Part shown: positions 26,335 through 34,338 of the stretch, piece by piece
Layout of the letters: each line of letters opens with the position of its first letter
How positions within the stretch are numbered: the stretch's first letter is position 1
NCBI GenBank assembly: GCA_021740785.1
Contig: JAIOZI010000037.1
Coordinates: 1-47,614 of the forward strand
DNA: 47,614 bases
Direction of reading: 5' to 3'
Source: Melioribacteraceae bacterium
GTDB taxonomy: Bacteria > Bacteroidota > Ignavibacteria > Ignavibacteriales > Melioribacteraceae
The notes under the pieces: model-generated
Databases searched by the model: none
Seen by the model: the letters and a program-made list of their open reading frames with translations, nothing else
What the model was told of the DNA's origin: nothing
Translations under genes and position numbers: made by a program

Positions 26335-27588
26335 ATGCGTAATCTTCTTGTGATTATTCTTGTTTCGGTGATTCAATTATACGGACAATCAAAAATTCTT
26401 ATCTACATGGATCTAAATCAATCCGACCACCTAAAAGCTTATGGAATTACGTTTAATGCACTCCACGAAGGTATGACTTCCGACTGGCTCCTTAATTATC
26501 GCGGGGGCTCTTTTATGTTCGATTACTCTGAAAGTCTGGCGCTAAAATGCAGGGTGAAGGGCGTCAGTTTTGAAAATCTCAGCAACAGTCAGGCGGTGCA
26601 AATCTATTCATTAGTTCAAAGTGAAGATCAGAATATGGAAGTCGTGAGGTTAGAAAAAGCTCCGGAAATAGCCGTATACGTTCCACCGGGTTTTCAGCCT
26701 TGGGATGATGCGGTAACACTTGCAATGGAATATGCTGAAGTTCCTTATGAAAAAATATGGGTGGAAGAAATTTTACGCGGCGACCTAAAAAAATATGATT
26801 GGCTTCATCTTCATCATGAGGATTTCACCGGGCAGTACGGAAAATTTTACGCAAGCTTCAGCGGCGCGCAATGGTACCAAGAGCAGCAGCTATTATATGA
26901 AAACGAAGCAAAGAAACTGGGTTTCAAAAAAGTTTCCTTAATGGAATTAGCCGTTGTTGAAACGATCAAAGAATATGTAGGGCATGGTGGATTTTTATTT
27001 GCAATGTGCTCGGCTACGGATTCGTATGATATAGCTCTCGCAGCAGAAAATATTGATATTGTTGATAGAATGTATGATGGCGATGCACCAGATCCTGATG
27101 CTCAAAGCAAACTGAATTTTTTAAATACATTTGCATTTGAGAATTTTAGTATTGAGATGAATCCTTATGTTTATGAATACAGCGACATTGATATTCAGCC
27201 GGAGGAAATCGGGAATGAGAATAATGATTATTTCACTCTGTTTGAATTTTCTGCCAAATACGATCCTGTCCCAACAATGTTAACACAAGATCATGTGAAC
27301 GTTGTTAAAGGATTCATGGGTCAAACAACAATGTTCCGGAAAGAATTGATTAAAAATTCCGTTTATGTTTTAGGTGAAAGAGCCGGTTCGGATCAAGTGA
27401 AATATATTCACGGAAATTTCGGCAGGGGAACATTCACATTTTACGGCGGTCATGATCCGGAAGATTACCGTCATGCCGTCGGAGATCCGCCGACCGATTT
27501 GAGTCTGCACAAAAATTCTCCTGGGTACAGATTGATTTTGAATAACATTCTTTTCCCGGCGGCAAAAAAGAAAAAACAAAAAACATAA
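26335..27588 (+). CDS. Conserved exported protein commonly labelled asparagine synthetase B
   Basis: 417 residues with a signal peptide (LVIILVSVIQLYGQ), so periplasmic or secreted. I recall nearly co-linear proteins throughout Bacteroidetes, sharing LKAYGITFNALHEG, WLLNYRGGSF, KYDWLHLHHEDFTGQYGKFY, GGFLFAMCSATDSYDIALAA and the ending ILFPAAKKKKQKT. The traditional label is doubtful: asparagine synthetase is cytoplasmic and needs an N-terminal cysteine amidotransferase domain and a synthetase domain, neither seen here. The FAMCSATDSYD segment could be the nucleophile elbow of a class I glutamine-amidotransferase-like fold, which is my inference. It follows clpX's terminator, and the FAH gene follows 36 bases later. 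Confidence 0.85.
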   Translation: MRNLLVIILVSVIQLYGQSKILIYMDLNQSDHLKAYGITFNALHEGMTSDWLLNYRGGSFMFDYSESLALKCRVKGVSFENLSNSQAVQIYSLVQSEDQNMEVVRLEKAPEIAVYVPPGFQPWDDAVTLAMEYAEVPYEKIWVEEILRGDLKKYDWLHLHHEDFTGQYGKFYASFSGAQWYQEQQLLYENEAKKLGFKKVSLMELAVVETIKEYVGHGGFLFAMCSATDSYDIALAAENIDIVDRMYDGDAPDPDAQSKLNFLNTFAFENFSIEMNPYVYEYSDIDIQPEEIGNENNDYFTLFEFSAKYDPVPTMLTQDHVNVVKGFMGQTTMFRKELIKNSVYVLGERAGSDQVKYIHGNFGRGTFTFYGGHDPEDYRHAVGDPPTDLSLHKNSPGYRLILNNILFPAAKKKKQKT

Positions 27589-27624
27589 CTGCAACCAATT
27601 TAATTGGGAGGCATCAAACGAAAA

Positions 27625-28281
27625 ATGAAAACTCTAAAATTTAGAAACAGCAATGAAGAAGTTGAAGTCGGAAAACTTGTTTGTGTCGGCAGAAATTATG
27701 TAAAACATGCAGAGGAATTAGGGAATGAAGTTCCGGAATTCCCATTGATTTTTTTGAAACCTGCATCATCTTTGATTTCACCGGAAGCAAATATAATTCA
27801 TCCCGAATATTCGACTGAAATGCATCACGAAGTTGAACTGGTTTTATACATTGGCGAAACAATTAAAAATGCTGATGATAGATTAGCAGAAGAGGCAATA
27901 AAAGGTTATGCGGTTGGGCTTGATATGACTTTACGTGACGTCCAGTCAAATTTAAAAAAGAAAGGTCATCCTTGGACGATCGCAAAATGCTTTGATACTT
28001 CTGCGGTTATTTCCGAGATTGTTGAGAAATCCGAGTACAGGTTAAAAGGAGACGAAAGAATATCTCTTTCAGTCAATGATGAAGAGAAACAGAATTCGAA
28101 ACTTGATACAATGATTTTTTCCCCGGTTAATATCGTTAAATATATCTCAACTATCATGACGCTGGAAAAAGGTGACTTAATTTATACGGGCACCCCTGAA
28201 GGAGTTGGACGCGTAAACCGCGGCGATATAATTTCTGCTTCGATTGAGAATATTGCTGAATTTAAAATTAACGTATTGTAA
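27625..28281 (+). CDS. Fumarylacetoacetate hydrolase family enzyme
   Basis: About 218 residues, cytoplasmic, from ATG 27625; a TTG at 27604 preceding GGGAGG would read through the ribosome binding site. FAH signature segments are present: LVCVGRNYVKHAEELGNE, FLKPASSLI, the metal-binding glutamates in HHEVELVLYIG, the aspartate in GYAVGLDMTLRDVQ, and GDLIYTGTPEGVG at the end. Small single-domain members act as acylpyruvases, oxaloacetate decarboxylases or fumarylpyruvate hydrolases. The specific reaction is not decidable. The FmdB-like gene begins 16 bases later. Confidence 0.93.
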   Translation: MKTLKFRNSNEEVEVGKLVCVGRNYVKHAEELGNEVPEFPLIFLKPASSLISPEANIIHPEYSTEMHHEVELVLYIGETIKNADDRLAEEAIKGYAVGLDMTLRDVQSNLKKKGHPWTIAKCFDTSAVISEIVEKSEYRLKGDERISLSVNDEEKQNSKLDTMIFSPVNIVKYISTIMTLEKGDLIYTGTPEGVGRVNRGDIISASIENIAEFKINVL

Positions 28282-28297
28282 AATAAGTGAGGTAATA

Positions 28298-28546
28298 ATG
28301 CCTGTATTTGAATACCAATGTTCGGACTGCTCTAGCAAATACGATGTTTATCATAAATCATTAAATAACATGAGCGATATAATTTGTCCTTCATGCAATT
28401 CCACAAATCATAAAAAACTTCTCTCTAGTTTCAGCGCTTCAACTCAGGATAATTATAGTGTGAGCAGCGGATGTTCAGACGGATCATGCGGAGTACCTGC
28501 AGCACCTGCCGGAGGATGTGCATCGGGAATGTGCGGGTTAAATTAA
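28298..28546 (+). CDS. FmdB-family zinc ribbon protein
   Basis: 82 residues. ATG 28298 follows a gtgagg ribosome binding site and gives the family start MPVFEYQCSDCSSKYDVY. The zinc ribbon is two CxxC knuckles (CSDC and CPSC), followed by HKKLLSSFSAS. The C-terminal tail is rich in Gly, Ser and Cys (CSDGSCG, then CASGMCGLN), common in family members. FmdB-like proteins are putative regulators or small metal-binding proteins with no proven general function. It lies between the FAH enzyme and the rhodanese gene, probably in one transcript. Confidence 0.9.
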   Translation: MPVFEYQCSDCSSKYDVYHKSLNNMSDIICPSCNSTNHKKLLSSFSASTQDNYSVSSGCSDGSCGVPAAPAGGCASGMCGLN

Positions 28547-28562
28547 AAGAAAGGTAATTATT

Positions 28563-28639
28563 ATGAAACAGTTTGGATTTTGGTTGTAATATTCTTTGCA
28601 ATGTTCGTTTAAGCTTGTGCTCAAAAATCAGAAAACTCG
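28563..28639 (+). pseudogene. Broken lipoprotein signal sequence of the rhodanese gene
   Basis: ATG 28563 has a good ribosome binding site (aaaggt) but stops after MKQFGFWL. In the rhodanese frame the DNA reads VWILVVIFFAMFV, then taa (28610-28612), then ACAQKSENS leading straight into the domain. Together these look like one former lipoprotein signal with a lipobox ending in Ala-Cys, interrupted by a frameshift near the start and by a nonsense codon. The remaining gene can start only at ATG 28640, which lacks a visible ribosome binding site. Confidence 0.65.
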
Positions 28640-28942
28640 ATGAGTATAACAGAGTTCACGCAAATAATGAAAACGGATTCAACATTGGTTATTCTTGATG
28701 TCCACAATCCTTATGAACTGGAAGGTCCTTTGAGTCATTTTGCCGGCACGGTTAATATTCCTGTTCAAGATCTTGAGAAGCGTGTTGGTGAACTGGATAA
28801 ATTTAAGAACAATAACATTGTCGTAATTTGCAGAACCGGAAATAGATCTACACTCGGCACAAAAATATTACGAGATCATGGATTTAAAGCAAAAAATGTG
28901 CTTGGCGGCATGACTGAATTTCGGGAAGAAGAAAATAAATAA
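28640..28942 (+). CDS. Rhodanese-like domain protein (5' end damaged)
   Basis: 100 residues covering a complete single rhodanese domain (ILDVHNPYELEGPLSHFAGT, then the active loop CRTGNRS and GFKAKNVLGGM). The cysteine that would carry persulfide is present. If translation starts at ATG 28640 the protein is cytoplasmic, whereas the upstream DNA indicates it was once exported as a lipoprotein. Reduced expression or pseudogenisation is likely, since no ribosome binding site precedes this ATG. The neighbours upstream are the FmdB and FAH genes. Confidence 0.8.
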   Translation: MSITEFTQIMKTDSTLVILDVHNPYELEGPLSHFAGTVNIPVQDLEKRVGELDKFKNNNIVVICRTGNRSTLGTKILRDHGFKAKNVLGGMTEFREEENK

Positions 28943-28996
28943 CACACATTGAATTTAATTGCATAATTGCTATTTTAACAATTATATAAACCCATT

Positions 28997-29311
28997 ATGA
29001 AAAACGACCTAAAAATAGTAAAAGAAATCAAGAAAAAATTGATCCATGACTATAGTGGTTTGATTGAGCATGTTATATTTCATGGATCACGCTTGAGGGA
29101 AAAAAAAGATTCTGACCTTGACCTTTTAATTATCGTATCGAAAAAAATTAACTGGCAAAAGGAATCGGAAATATTCAGTATCATTTATGAATTCGGACTG
29201 AAGTATAATATAGTCTTCGATCCAAAATTTATAACAAGAAATGATTTTGAAAATGAACACAAAAACATGCCGTTCATTCAGAGTGTAAGATCTCATGGAA
29301 TTTACGCATGA
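28997..29311 (+). CDS. MNT-type minimal nucleotidyltransferase (antitoxin of an MNT/HEPN pair)
   Basis: 104 residues. The nucleotidyltransferase core motif reads FHGSRLREKKDSDLDLLII: GS then, after eight residues, DLD (most relatives have nine or ten). A further aspartate, in IVFDPKF, could be the third metal ligand. In type VII toxin-antitoxin systems such enzymes AMPylate and silence the HEPN RNase encoded next to them. The stop codon overlaps the ATG of the HEPN gene by 4 bases (atga). The gene itself looks intact, though its partner is frameshifted. Confidence 0.85.
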   Translation: MKNDLKIVKEIKKKLIHDYSGLIEHVIFHGSRLREKKDSDLDLLIIVSKKINWQKESEIFSIIYEFGLKYNIVFDPKFITRNDFENEHKNMPFIQSVRSHGIYA

Positions 29312-29716
29312 ATTCAGACAAAAGTAAATTAGATTATGTTCAATACAGGAGGGATAAAGCACATTCCACCATTGATGAAATAAAAATTCTGTTTAAAAAT
29401 GATCTCTACACAAATGCCGTGAACAGAATTTACTATGCCGGATTTTATATTGTGAGCTCGCTTTTACTTCTTGATGATTTTTCAACCTCTAAACATATTC
29501 AATTGATAGGCTATTTTAATAAAAAATATGTCAAAAGGATTGATTTCCAGTGAGATCGGGAAAACATTAAATGAGGCGTTCAAATATCGTGCTGCGCTTG
29601 ATTATCATGATTTTGCTAAGATTTCAAAAGCAAATGCAAAAGACTTATATAAGAACATGAAAATTTTTGTTGACACTGTTGATAAACTCATTTCACAAAA
29701 AATAACCTCTTCTTAA
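29308..29716 (+). pseudogene. HEPN-domain toxin gene with a frameshift
   Basis: The first frame (29308-29553) gives the N-terminal HEPN helices, including YTNAVNRIYYAGFYIVSSLL and then SKHIQLIGYFNKKYVK. The C-terminal half continues in the next frame: KGLISSEIGKTLNEAFKYR and RAALDYH. The Rx4-6H RNase motif (R-AALDY-H) lies after the shift. The break is in the run gtcaaaagg near 29528; removing one A, or adding two, joins the halves into an ordinary HEPN protein of about 135 residues. It may be a real mutation disabling the toxin or a sequencing error in a homopolymer. The frame-1 product would end with KRIDFQ and lack the catalytic motif. Confidence 0.8.
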
Positions 29717-29772
29717 CATCTGTCGGATTGAATAAAATAACATTCTTCACTATTATTACTGATTGAAATTCA

Positions 29773-29797
29773 GGCAGTTCGCGCTGCCATTTTTTTA
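29773..29797 (+). terminator. Probable terminator between the HEPN gene and fba
   Basis: Stem ggcag (29773-29777) pairs with ctgcc (29784-29788) around ttcgcg, followed by a run of seven T. It lies 56 bases after the HEPN stop and 29 bases before the aldolase ATG, so it could also act as an attenuator of fba. Confidence 0.5.
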
Positions 29798-29825
29798 TCA
29801 GCACATTTAATAAGGAGAATAAAGT

Positions 29826-30857
29826 ATGCCTGTTGTTGATTTTATTAAGTACAAAGAAATGTTGGAAAATGCCAAGACTAACAAATTTGCATATCCCGCG
29901 ATTAATGTAACATCCGAATTGACTGCCAATGCCGTTTTGGAAGCGCTGGCTGAAACTAATAGTGATGGTATCATTCAAGTCTCAACCGGTGGCGCTGAAT
30001 TTGCATCCGGACAAAAATTAAAAAGTATGCCTCTTGGCGCAATGACTATCGCACATCATGTTCACTTGATGGCTGAACACTACCCGGTAAACGTTGCGCT
30101 GCACACGGATCATTGTCAGCCCGGAAAAGTCGATACATTCGTCCGCCCGCTGATTGCCGAATCTCGAAAGAGAGTGGAACAGGGTTTGAAGCCATTATTC
30201 AATTCGCATATGTTTGATGGCAGCGAACTTCCATTGGAAGATAATATGAAAATTGCTGTTGAACTTTTAAAAGAGTGTAAAGAACTTGGTATCATTCTCG
30301 AAGTTGAAGCCGGTGTAGTCGGCGGTGAAGAAGACGGTGTGAGTAATGAAAACGCGCCTGCTGAAAAACTTTATACCACACCTGAAGATATGCTCTACGT
30401 TTATGAAAAGCTATCGGAAATTAAGGGTGCGGAATATATGTTCGCTGCAACTTTCGGAAATGTTCACGGTGTTTACAAACCGGGAAATGTAAAATTAAGA
30501 CCGGAAATTTTGAAAAAAGGTCAGGATGCTGTTGTTGCTAAGTACGGCGCTGAAGCAGCTTTTTACTTGGTGTTCCACGGCGGAAGCGGATCTTCACTTG
30601 AAGAAATAAGAGAAACACTGGAATACGGTGTTATCAAAATGAATGTTGATACCGATACCCAGTATGCTTTCACCAGACCGATTGTTGAACACATGTTTAA
30701 AAATTACGACGGAGTACTGAAAATTGACGGTGAAGTCGGCAATAAGAAATTTTACGATCCGAGAGGTTACTTGAAGAAAGCCGAAACCGGAATGAAAGAA
30801 AGAGTAATTGAAGCGGTTAAGAATTTAAAAGCCGATGGTAAATCGCTCGGAGTTTAA
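29826..30857 (+). CDS. fba: Class II fructose-bisphosphate aldolase
   Basis: 343 residues, close to the usual 340-360 of class IIA enzymes. Zinc ligands are in ALHTDHCQP and further in TFGNVHGVYKPG and VFHGGSGS; the substrate and active-site loop contains EVEAGVVGGEEDG. It cleaves fructose 1,6-bisphosphate to dihydroxyacetone phosphate and glyceraldehyde 3-phosphate in glycolysis and gluconeogenesis, in the cytoplasm. A strong AAGGAG lies 8 bases before ATG 29826. The gene is monocistronic: a terminator-like hairpin precedes it and a bidirectional terminator follows. Confidence 0.97.
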   Translation: MPVVDFIKYKEMLENAKTNKFAYPAINVTSELTANAVLEALAETNSDGIIQVSTGGAEFASGQKLKSMPLGAMTIAHHVHLMAEHYPVNVALHTDHCQPGKVDTFVRPLIAESRKRVEQGLKPLFNSHMFDGSELPLEDNMKIAVELLKECKELGIILEVEAGVVGGEEDGVSNENAPAEKLYTTPEDMLYVYEKLSEIKGAEYMFAATFGNVHGVYKPGNVKLRPEILKKGQDAVVAKYGAEAAFYLVFHGGSGSSLEEIRETLEYGVIKMNVDTDTQYAFTRPIVEHMFKNYDGVLKIDGEVGNKKFYDPRGYLKKAETGMKERVIEAVKNLKADGKSLGV

Positions 30858-30876
30858 TTTTATTGATCTGATTCTG

Positions 30877-30909
30877 AAAAAGCCGTGCAACAAGATGTAC
30901 GGCTTTTTT
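30877..30909. terminator. Bidirectional terminator between fba and the CDF exporter gene
   Basis: aaaaagccgt (30877-30886) pairs with acggctttttt (30899-30909), with an A run on one side and a T run on the other. It serves the two convergent genes; the stop codon of the minus-strand gene touches it. Confidence 0.88.
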
Positions 30910-31819
30910 AATGGCGGTCAATTAAATCACTCTCTTTACACTGATCGCTCTCAAACTGCAAGGTTATGTGAGTTATGCCGAAATGTTCGGTAATTGATTT
31001 TTCAATTCGCATTCTGAGATCATCACTTTTACTAATCAGCATATCGCTAACATTTACATGCGCTTCAAGATGTACATCATTTTCCCCGATCATCCACATG
31101 TGAACGTGGTGAATGTCGTCAACCTCATCAAAGCTTTCAACTACTTTTTGAATTTCATCAATCGAAATATTTCCCGGCGCTCCCTCCATTAGTATATGTA
31201 CGGCATCACCTAATATGTGAATACTTTCTCTGATGATATAAATTCCGATTAAAATTGTTAGTAGCGGATCAATCCAATAAATATCTAAATAGAGAATTGC
31301 GAGTCCGCCCAAAATAACAGCCACGGATGAGACGGCATCACTAAGCAAATGTAGATAGGATGATTTTATATTCATGCTGTGTTTTGAATCGGCATATAAT
31401 AGTAATGTGCCGATAATATTTGCCGCCAATCCGATTGAAGCTACTATGATCATAAGCTCGGCATTTATTTCGGATGGATCAGTAAATCGCTTTGCAGCCT
31501 CATAAAAAAGATACACCGAGATTACAATCAAAACGGATGAATTAATAACAGCGGCTAATATTTCAGCACGCTTCAACCCGAAGGTATGTTTAAACGTGGT
31601 TTCCTTTTTGGTGAGACGAATGGCGATGTAGCTTATTATCACTGAAATTCCGTCGCTGAAATTATGAAGCGCATCGGAGATGAGTGCAAGCGAACCTGAA
31701 AGAATTCCGCCGATAATTTCCGCCGCTGTAATAATAAAGTTCAGCAGCATTGTTATAGCCAGCCGGATAGTCGTTTTACCTGACCCGTAATTATTGTGTG
31801 AATGTATATGCATGAACAA
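30908..31819 (-). CDS. Cation diffusion facilitator metal exporter
   Basis: 303 residues, inner membrane, six predicted spans. The two metal-binding HxxxD sites typical of zinc/cadmium CDF carriers are present: HNFSD in TM2 and HLLSD in TM5. The N-terminus is His-rich (MFMHIHSHNN), and the cytosolic C-terminal domain contains DDIHHVHMWMIGENDVHLEA. The protein exports Zn(II), perhaps Cd(II) or Co(II), in exchange for protons. It lies downstream of the copper-centre assembly genes but 118 bases away; joint control is possible but not shown. Confidence 0.94.
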   Translation of the reverse strand: MFMHIHSHNNYGSGKTTIRLAITMLLNFIITAAEIIGGILSGSLALISDALHNFSDGISVIISYIAIRLTKKETTFKHTFGLKRAEILAAVINSSVLIVISVYLFYEAAKRFTDPSEINAELMIIVASIGLAANIIGTLLLYADSKHSMNIKSSYLHLLSDAVSSVAVILGGLAILYLDIYWIDPLLTILIGIYIIRESIHILGDAVHILMEGAPGNISIDEIQKVVESFDEVDDIHHVHMWMIGENDVHLEAHVNVSDMLISKSDDLRMRIEKSITEHFGITHITLQFESDQCKESDLIDRH

Positions 31820-31937
31820 ATATATAAACTGATTTAAGAAAATAAAAGAATGATATAATTGCTAAATCAATCATTAAATAAAAATTACAACGGTGCTTCA
31901 ACAATTTTTTCAATAATACAGCCTCCTCTCCGGATTA

Positions 31938-32465
31938 TTATTCTTTCATTTTCCCTTGCTTTTTCATTCCCATGCCGGGCATATCTTTTACAATTCCTGT
32001 AAGTTCAACCGCCCCGCCATTTTTAAAGTTAAGCGTGAAAGAATGTTCGGTTCCTACTGTGACATCTTTTAGCAGCTGGATGAACATAACATGATAACTG
32101 CCTGGTTTTAGCTCTAATGTTCCGTTGGCTTCAACGGGTATTGCCGGAACGTGACGCATTCCCATCTGTCCGGATTCGGTTTCATAGGTTTCGTGAACCT
32201 CTATTAGTTCAGCTAAATCAGATGATGCGCCGATAAGAGTATCCGGTGTCTCGCTGTTATTTGTAATAACACAAAATGCGCCGGTGTTCATTCCCTCACC
32301 GCCGGGACGAATCCATACATCCGAAACGCTGATACCAGCCGGAAGTTCTTTCTGTATAATTTCCTCTTTCGGTACTTCTTTCGAATCTCCCTCGTTTTGT
32401 CCGCATGAGTAAAAAGTAATCGAGCTTGCGATCAATAAAATGAATATTGGTTTGAATGATTTCAT
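31938..32465 (-). CDS. PCuAC-type copper chaperone lipoprotein
   Basis: 175 residues. The N-terminal lipoprotein signal ends at C21 (SSITFYSCG), so it is anchored in the periplasm. The PCuAC domain has TGAFCVITNNSETPDTLIGA. The copper ligands follow the family pattern with His in LIEVHETY, Met in SGQMGMRH, and the pair in GSYHVMF. The tail is Met-rich (MPGMGMKKQGKM), possibly an additional Cu(I) site. These proteins deliver copper to the CuA centre of cytochrome c oxidase together with SCO. The SCO gene lies 14 bases upstream in the same operon, which supports the assignment. Confidence 0.92.
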   Translation of the reverse strand: MKSFKPIFILLIASSITFYSCGQNEGDSKEVPKEEIIQKELPAGISVSDVWIRPGGEGMNTGAFCVITNNSETPDTLIGASSDLAELIEVHETYETESGQMGMRHVPAIPVEANGTLELKPGSYHVMFIQLLKDVTVGTEHSFTLNFKNGGAVELTGIVKDMPGMGMKKQGKMKE

Positions 32466-32479
32466 TTTGCTCCTCTTAA

Positions 32480-33061
32480 TTAATCTAATGATTTTATTCC
32501 ATCAACAATTTCTTCAATGTTTGCTTTGCTGCCGAAATGATTTTTTCGTATAACACTTTCTTGATCAATTAAAGCAATTCTATCTGTATGAATATAATAT
32601 TGAATAACATTTCCTTTAGGAGTAACTGAAGAATCCCCTTTAACGGCAAATACTTGAACGGTTTTTAATAGAGAATGAATATCATCAATATCACCGGTTA
32701 AAAATTCCCAATTACTTAAGTCGAGTGACCGAAGTTCAGCATACTTTTTAAGTATAGCCGGCGTATCAAAATCCGGGTCGAAACTTAGTGATACAAATTG
32801 AACATTCTCAATTCCTTCTTCTTTCACTCTTTCCTGTATAAGCCGCATGTTGTTGGTTGTTAGGGGACAAATATCCGGACAGTTTGTAAAAATAAATCCC
32901 ATTACAACAATTTTGCCTTTGTACTTCTCCGGAAAATTAACTGCTGAACTATCCTGATTGATAAATTTATACTGATCATCCGAAAGATCTTCAATAACTT
33001 CTAAGTTGTTGCATCCCCAAACAAATAAACTCAAGCCGGTTAGTAATAATATCTTTTTCAT
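32480..33061 (-). CDS. SCO1/SenC-family protein
   Basis: 193 residues, with a lipoprotein-like signal ending FVWGCNN and a thioredoxin-like fold. The copper or thiol motif CPDIC (CxxxC) is in FTNCPDICPLT, and the distal ligand histidine is in QYYIHTDRIALI. SCO proteins insert copper into, or reduce, the CuA site of cytochrome oxidase from the periplasmic side. The downstream PCuAC gene is its normal partner. No oxidase subunits are in the window. It is divergent from the GluR0-like channel gene across 154 bases that must hold both promoters. Confidence 0.93.
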   Translation of the reverse strand: MKKILLLTGLSLFVWGCNNLEVIEDLSDDQYKFINQDSSAVNFPEKYKGKIVVMGFIFTNCPDICPLTTNNMRLIQERVKEEGIENVQFVSLSFDPDFDTPAILKKYAELRSLDLSNWEFLTGDIDDIHSLLKTVQVFAVKGDSSVTPKGNVIQYYIHTDRIALIDQESVIRKNHFGSKANIEEIVDGIKSLD

Positions 33062-33215
33062 GATTTATCTTTTTTATAAGTGAGATGATACTAAAGATAT
33101 TTGGTTTCGCTAATTCAAAACTAGATAAAAGCTGTTAAAATTTCCCACATTATTTGAAATAGTTTCCACGAATCTTTACTTTGATATTTAGCTATTCATT
33201 AAAAAGAGATTTCTT

Positions 33216-34271
33216 ATGAAGAAATTATTGTTTATACTTTCGCTTGTTTTGTTGGTCGAAAATTATTCTGCACAGGAAAAATTGCAGGTGGGAATTAAAA
33301 TCGCCGAACCGTTTATCATTAAAAATGCGGATTCAACATGGCGCGGTTTATCATGGTCGTTGTGGACGGAAATTGCCGACAACCTTAACCTGGAATATGA
33401 AGTAAAGGAATATACGCTTGAGGAATTACTTGCCGCTTCTGAAAATTCTAAAATTGATATTGCCGTTTCGCCATTAACAATAACTTCAGATCGAGAGAAA
33501 AAAATGGATTTCACTCATCCATATTTTGTTACGGGATTGAGTATCGCCGTTCCGCTAAAAACTGAAAGTGATTGGATAACGGTAGCAAAAAGAATTTTTT
33601 CGGGCGAGTTTATTAATGTCGTAGGCGCATTGATTGTATTATTATTTATTGTCGGATTGGTTACATGGCTATTTGAAAGGAAAAAGAATCCCGAACAATT
33701 TTCTGATGGGCATACAAAGGGAATCGGTTCAAGTTTCTGGTGGGCGGCGGTAACAATGACGACAGTCGGATACGGTGATAAAGCTCCCGTTACAACAGGC
33801 GGAAGAATAATAGCCTTGATTTGGATGTTTGCAGGAATAATTATTATCTCAAGTTTCACCGCTGCAATTGCATCGGCGCTTACCGTAACTCAATTAGATA
33901 CTCAAATCAGAAGCGTGAACGATCTTTATGATGTATCCGTTGGAACCGTTGCATCATCTTCAAGCGCCGGCTTTCTTAAAGAAAAACGAATTGATTTCAA
34001 CGAGTTTGATTCACCTTACGAAGCTTTACTCGCACTGAACAGCGGGATGATTGATGCGGTCGTTTATGATGCCCCGATTCTAAAGTACTTAGTTAAAAGT
34101 AAAAAATTGAGCGGTAAAATAAAGGTGCTGCCCGAAAATCTTGATCCGCTGTATTATGGATTTGCTCTTCCTTCCGGAAGCAGTCTGATTGAACCTCTGA
34201 ATAGACAAATTTTAGAACTAATTTCAAAAAAAGATTGGAACGATCTGAAGTTTGAGTATTTTGGAGAGTGA
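33216..34271 (+). CDS. GluR0-like ligand-gated potassium channel (bacterial ionotropic glutamate receptor)
   Basis: 351 residues with a signal peptide (LLFILSLVLLVENYSAQ). The order is that of GluR0: first half of a solute-binding domain (S1, about 22-120, containing SPLTITSDREKKMDF with ligand arginine R93), membrane span 134-153, a pore loop with the K+ filter TVGYGD (183-188), a second span (about 197-222) reading ISSFTAAIASALTV, which resembles the SYTANLAAF gating motif of animal iGluRs, then the second half (S2) with a ligand aspartate probably in DAVVYDAP. It should open a K+ pore on binding an amino acid in the periplasm; the ligand is not decidable. Confidence 0.92.
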   Translation: MKKLLFILSLVLLVENYSAQEKLQVGIKIAEPFIIKNADSTWRGLSWSLWTEIADNLNLEYEVKEYTLEELLAASENSKIDIAVSPLTITSDREKKMDFTHPYFVTGLSIAVPLKTESDWITVAKRIFSGEFINVVGALIVLLFIVGLVTWLFERKKNPEQFSDGHTKGIGSSFWWAAVTMTTVGYGDKAPVTTGGRIIALIWMFAGIIIISSFTAAIASALTVTQLDTQIRSVNDLYDVSVGTVASSSSAGFLKEKRIDFNEFDSPYEALLALNSGMIDAVVYDAPILKYLVKSKKLSGKIKVLPENLDPLYYGFALPSGSSLIEPLNRQILELISKKDWNDLKFEYFGE

Positions 34272-34338
34272 TATTGAATTAGCAATTCCTTTTAATTAAT
34301 TTTTCGATAGGTTTTTCATAAAACGGAGAGGTGTAGAA

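Noticed and set aside
28997-29716. Programmed +1 frameshift in the HEPN gene
   Set aside because: The site gtc aaa agg lacks a stop codon in the shift position, a stimulatory stem or a known slippery arrangement. Mutation or sequencing error is simpler.
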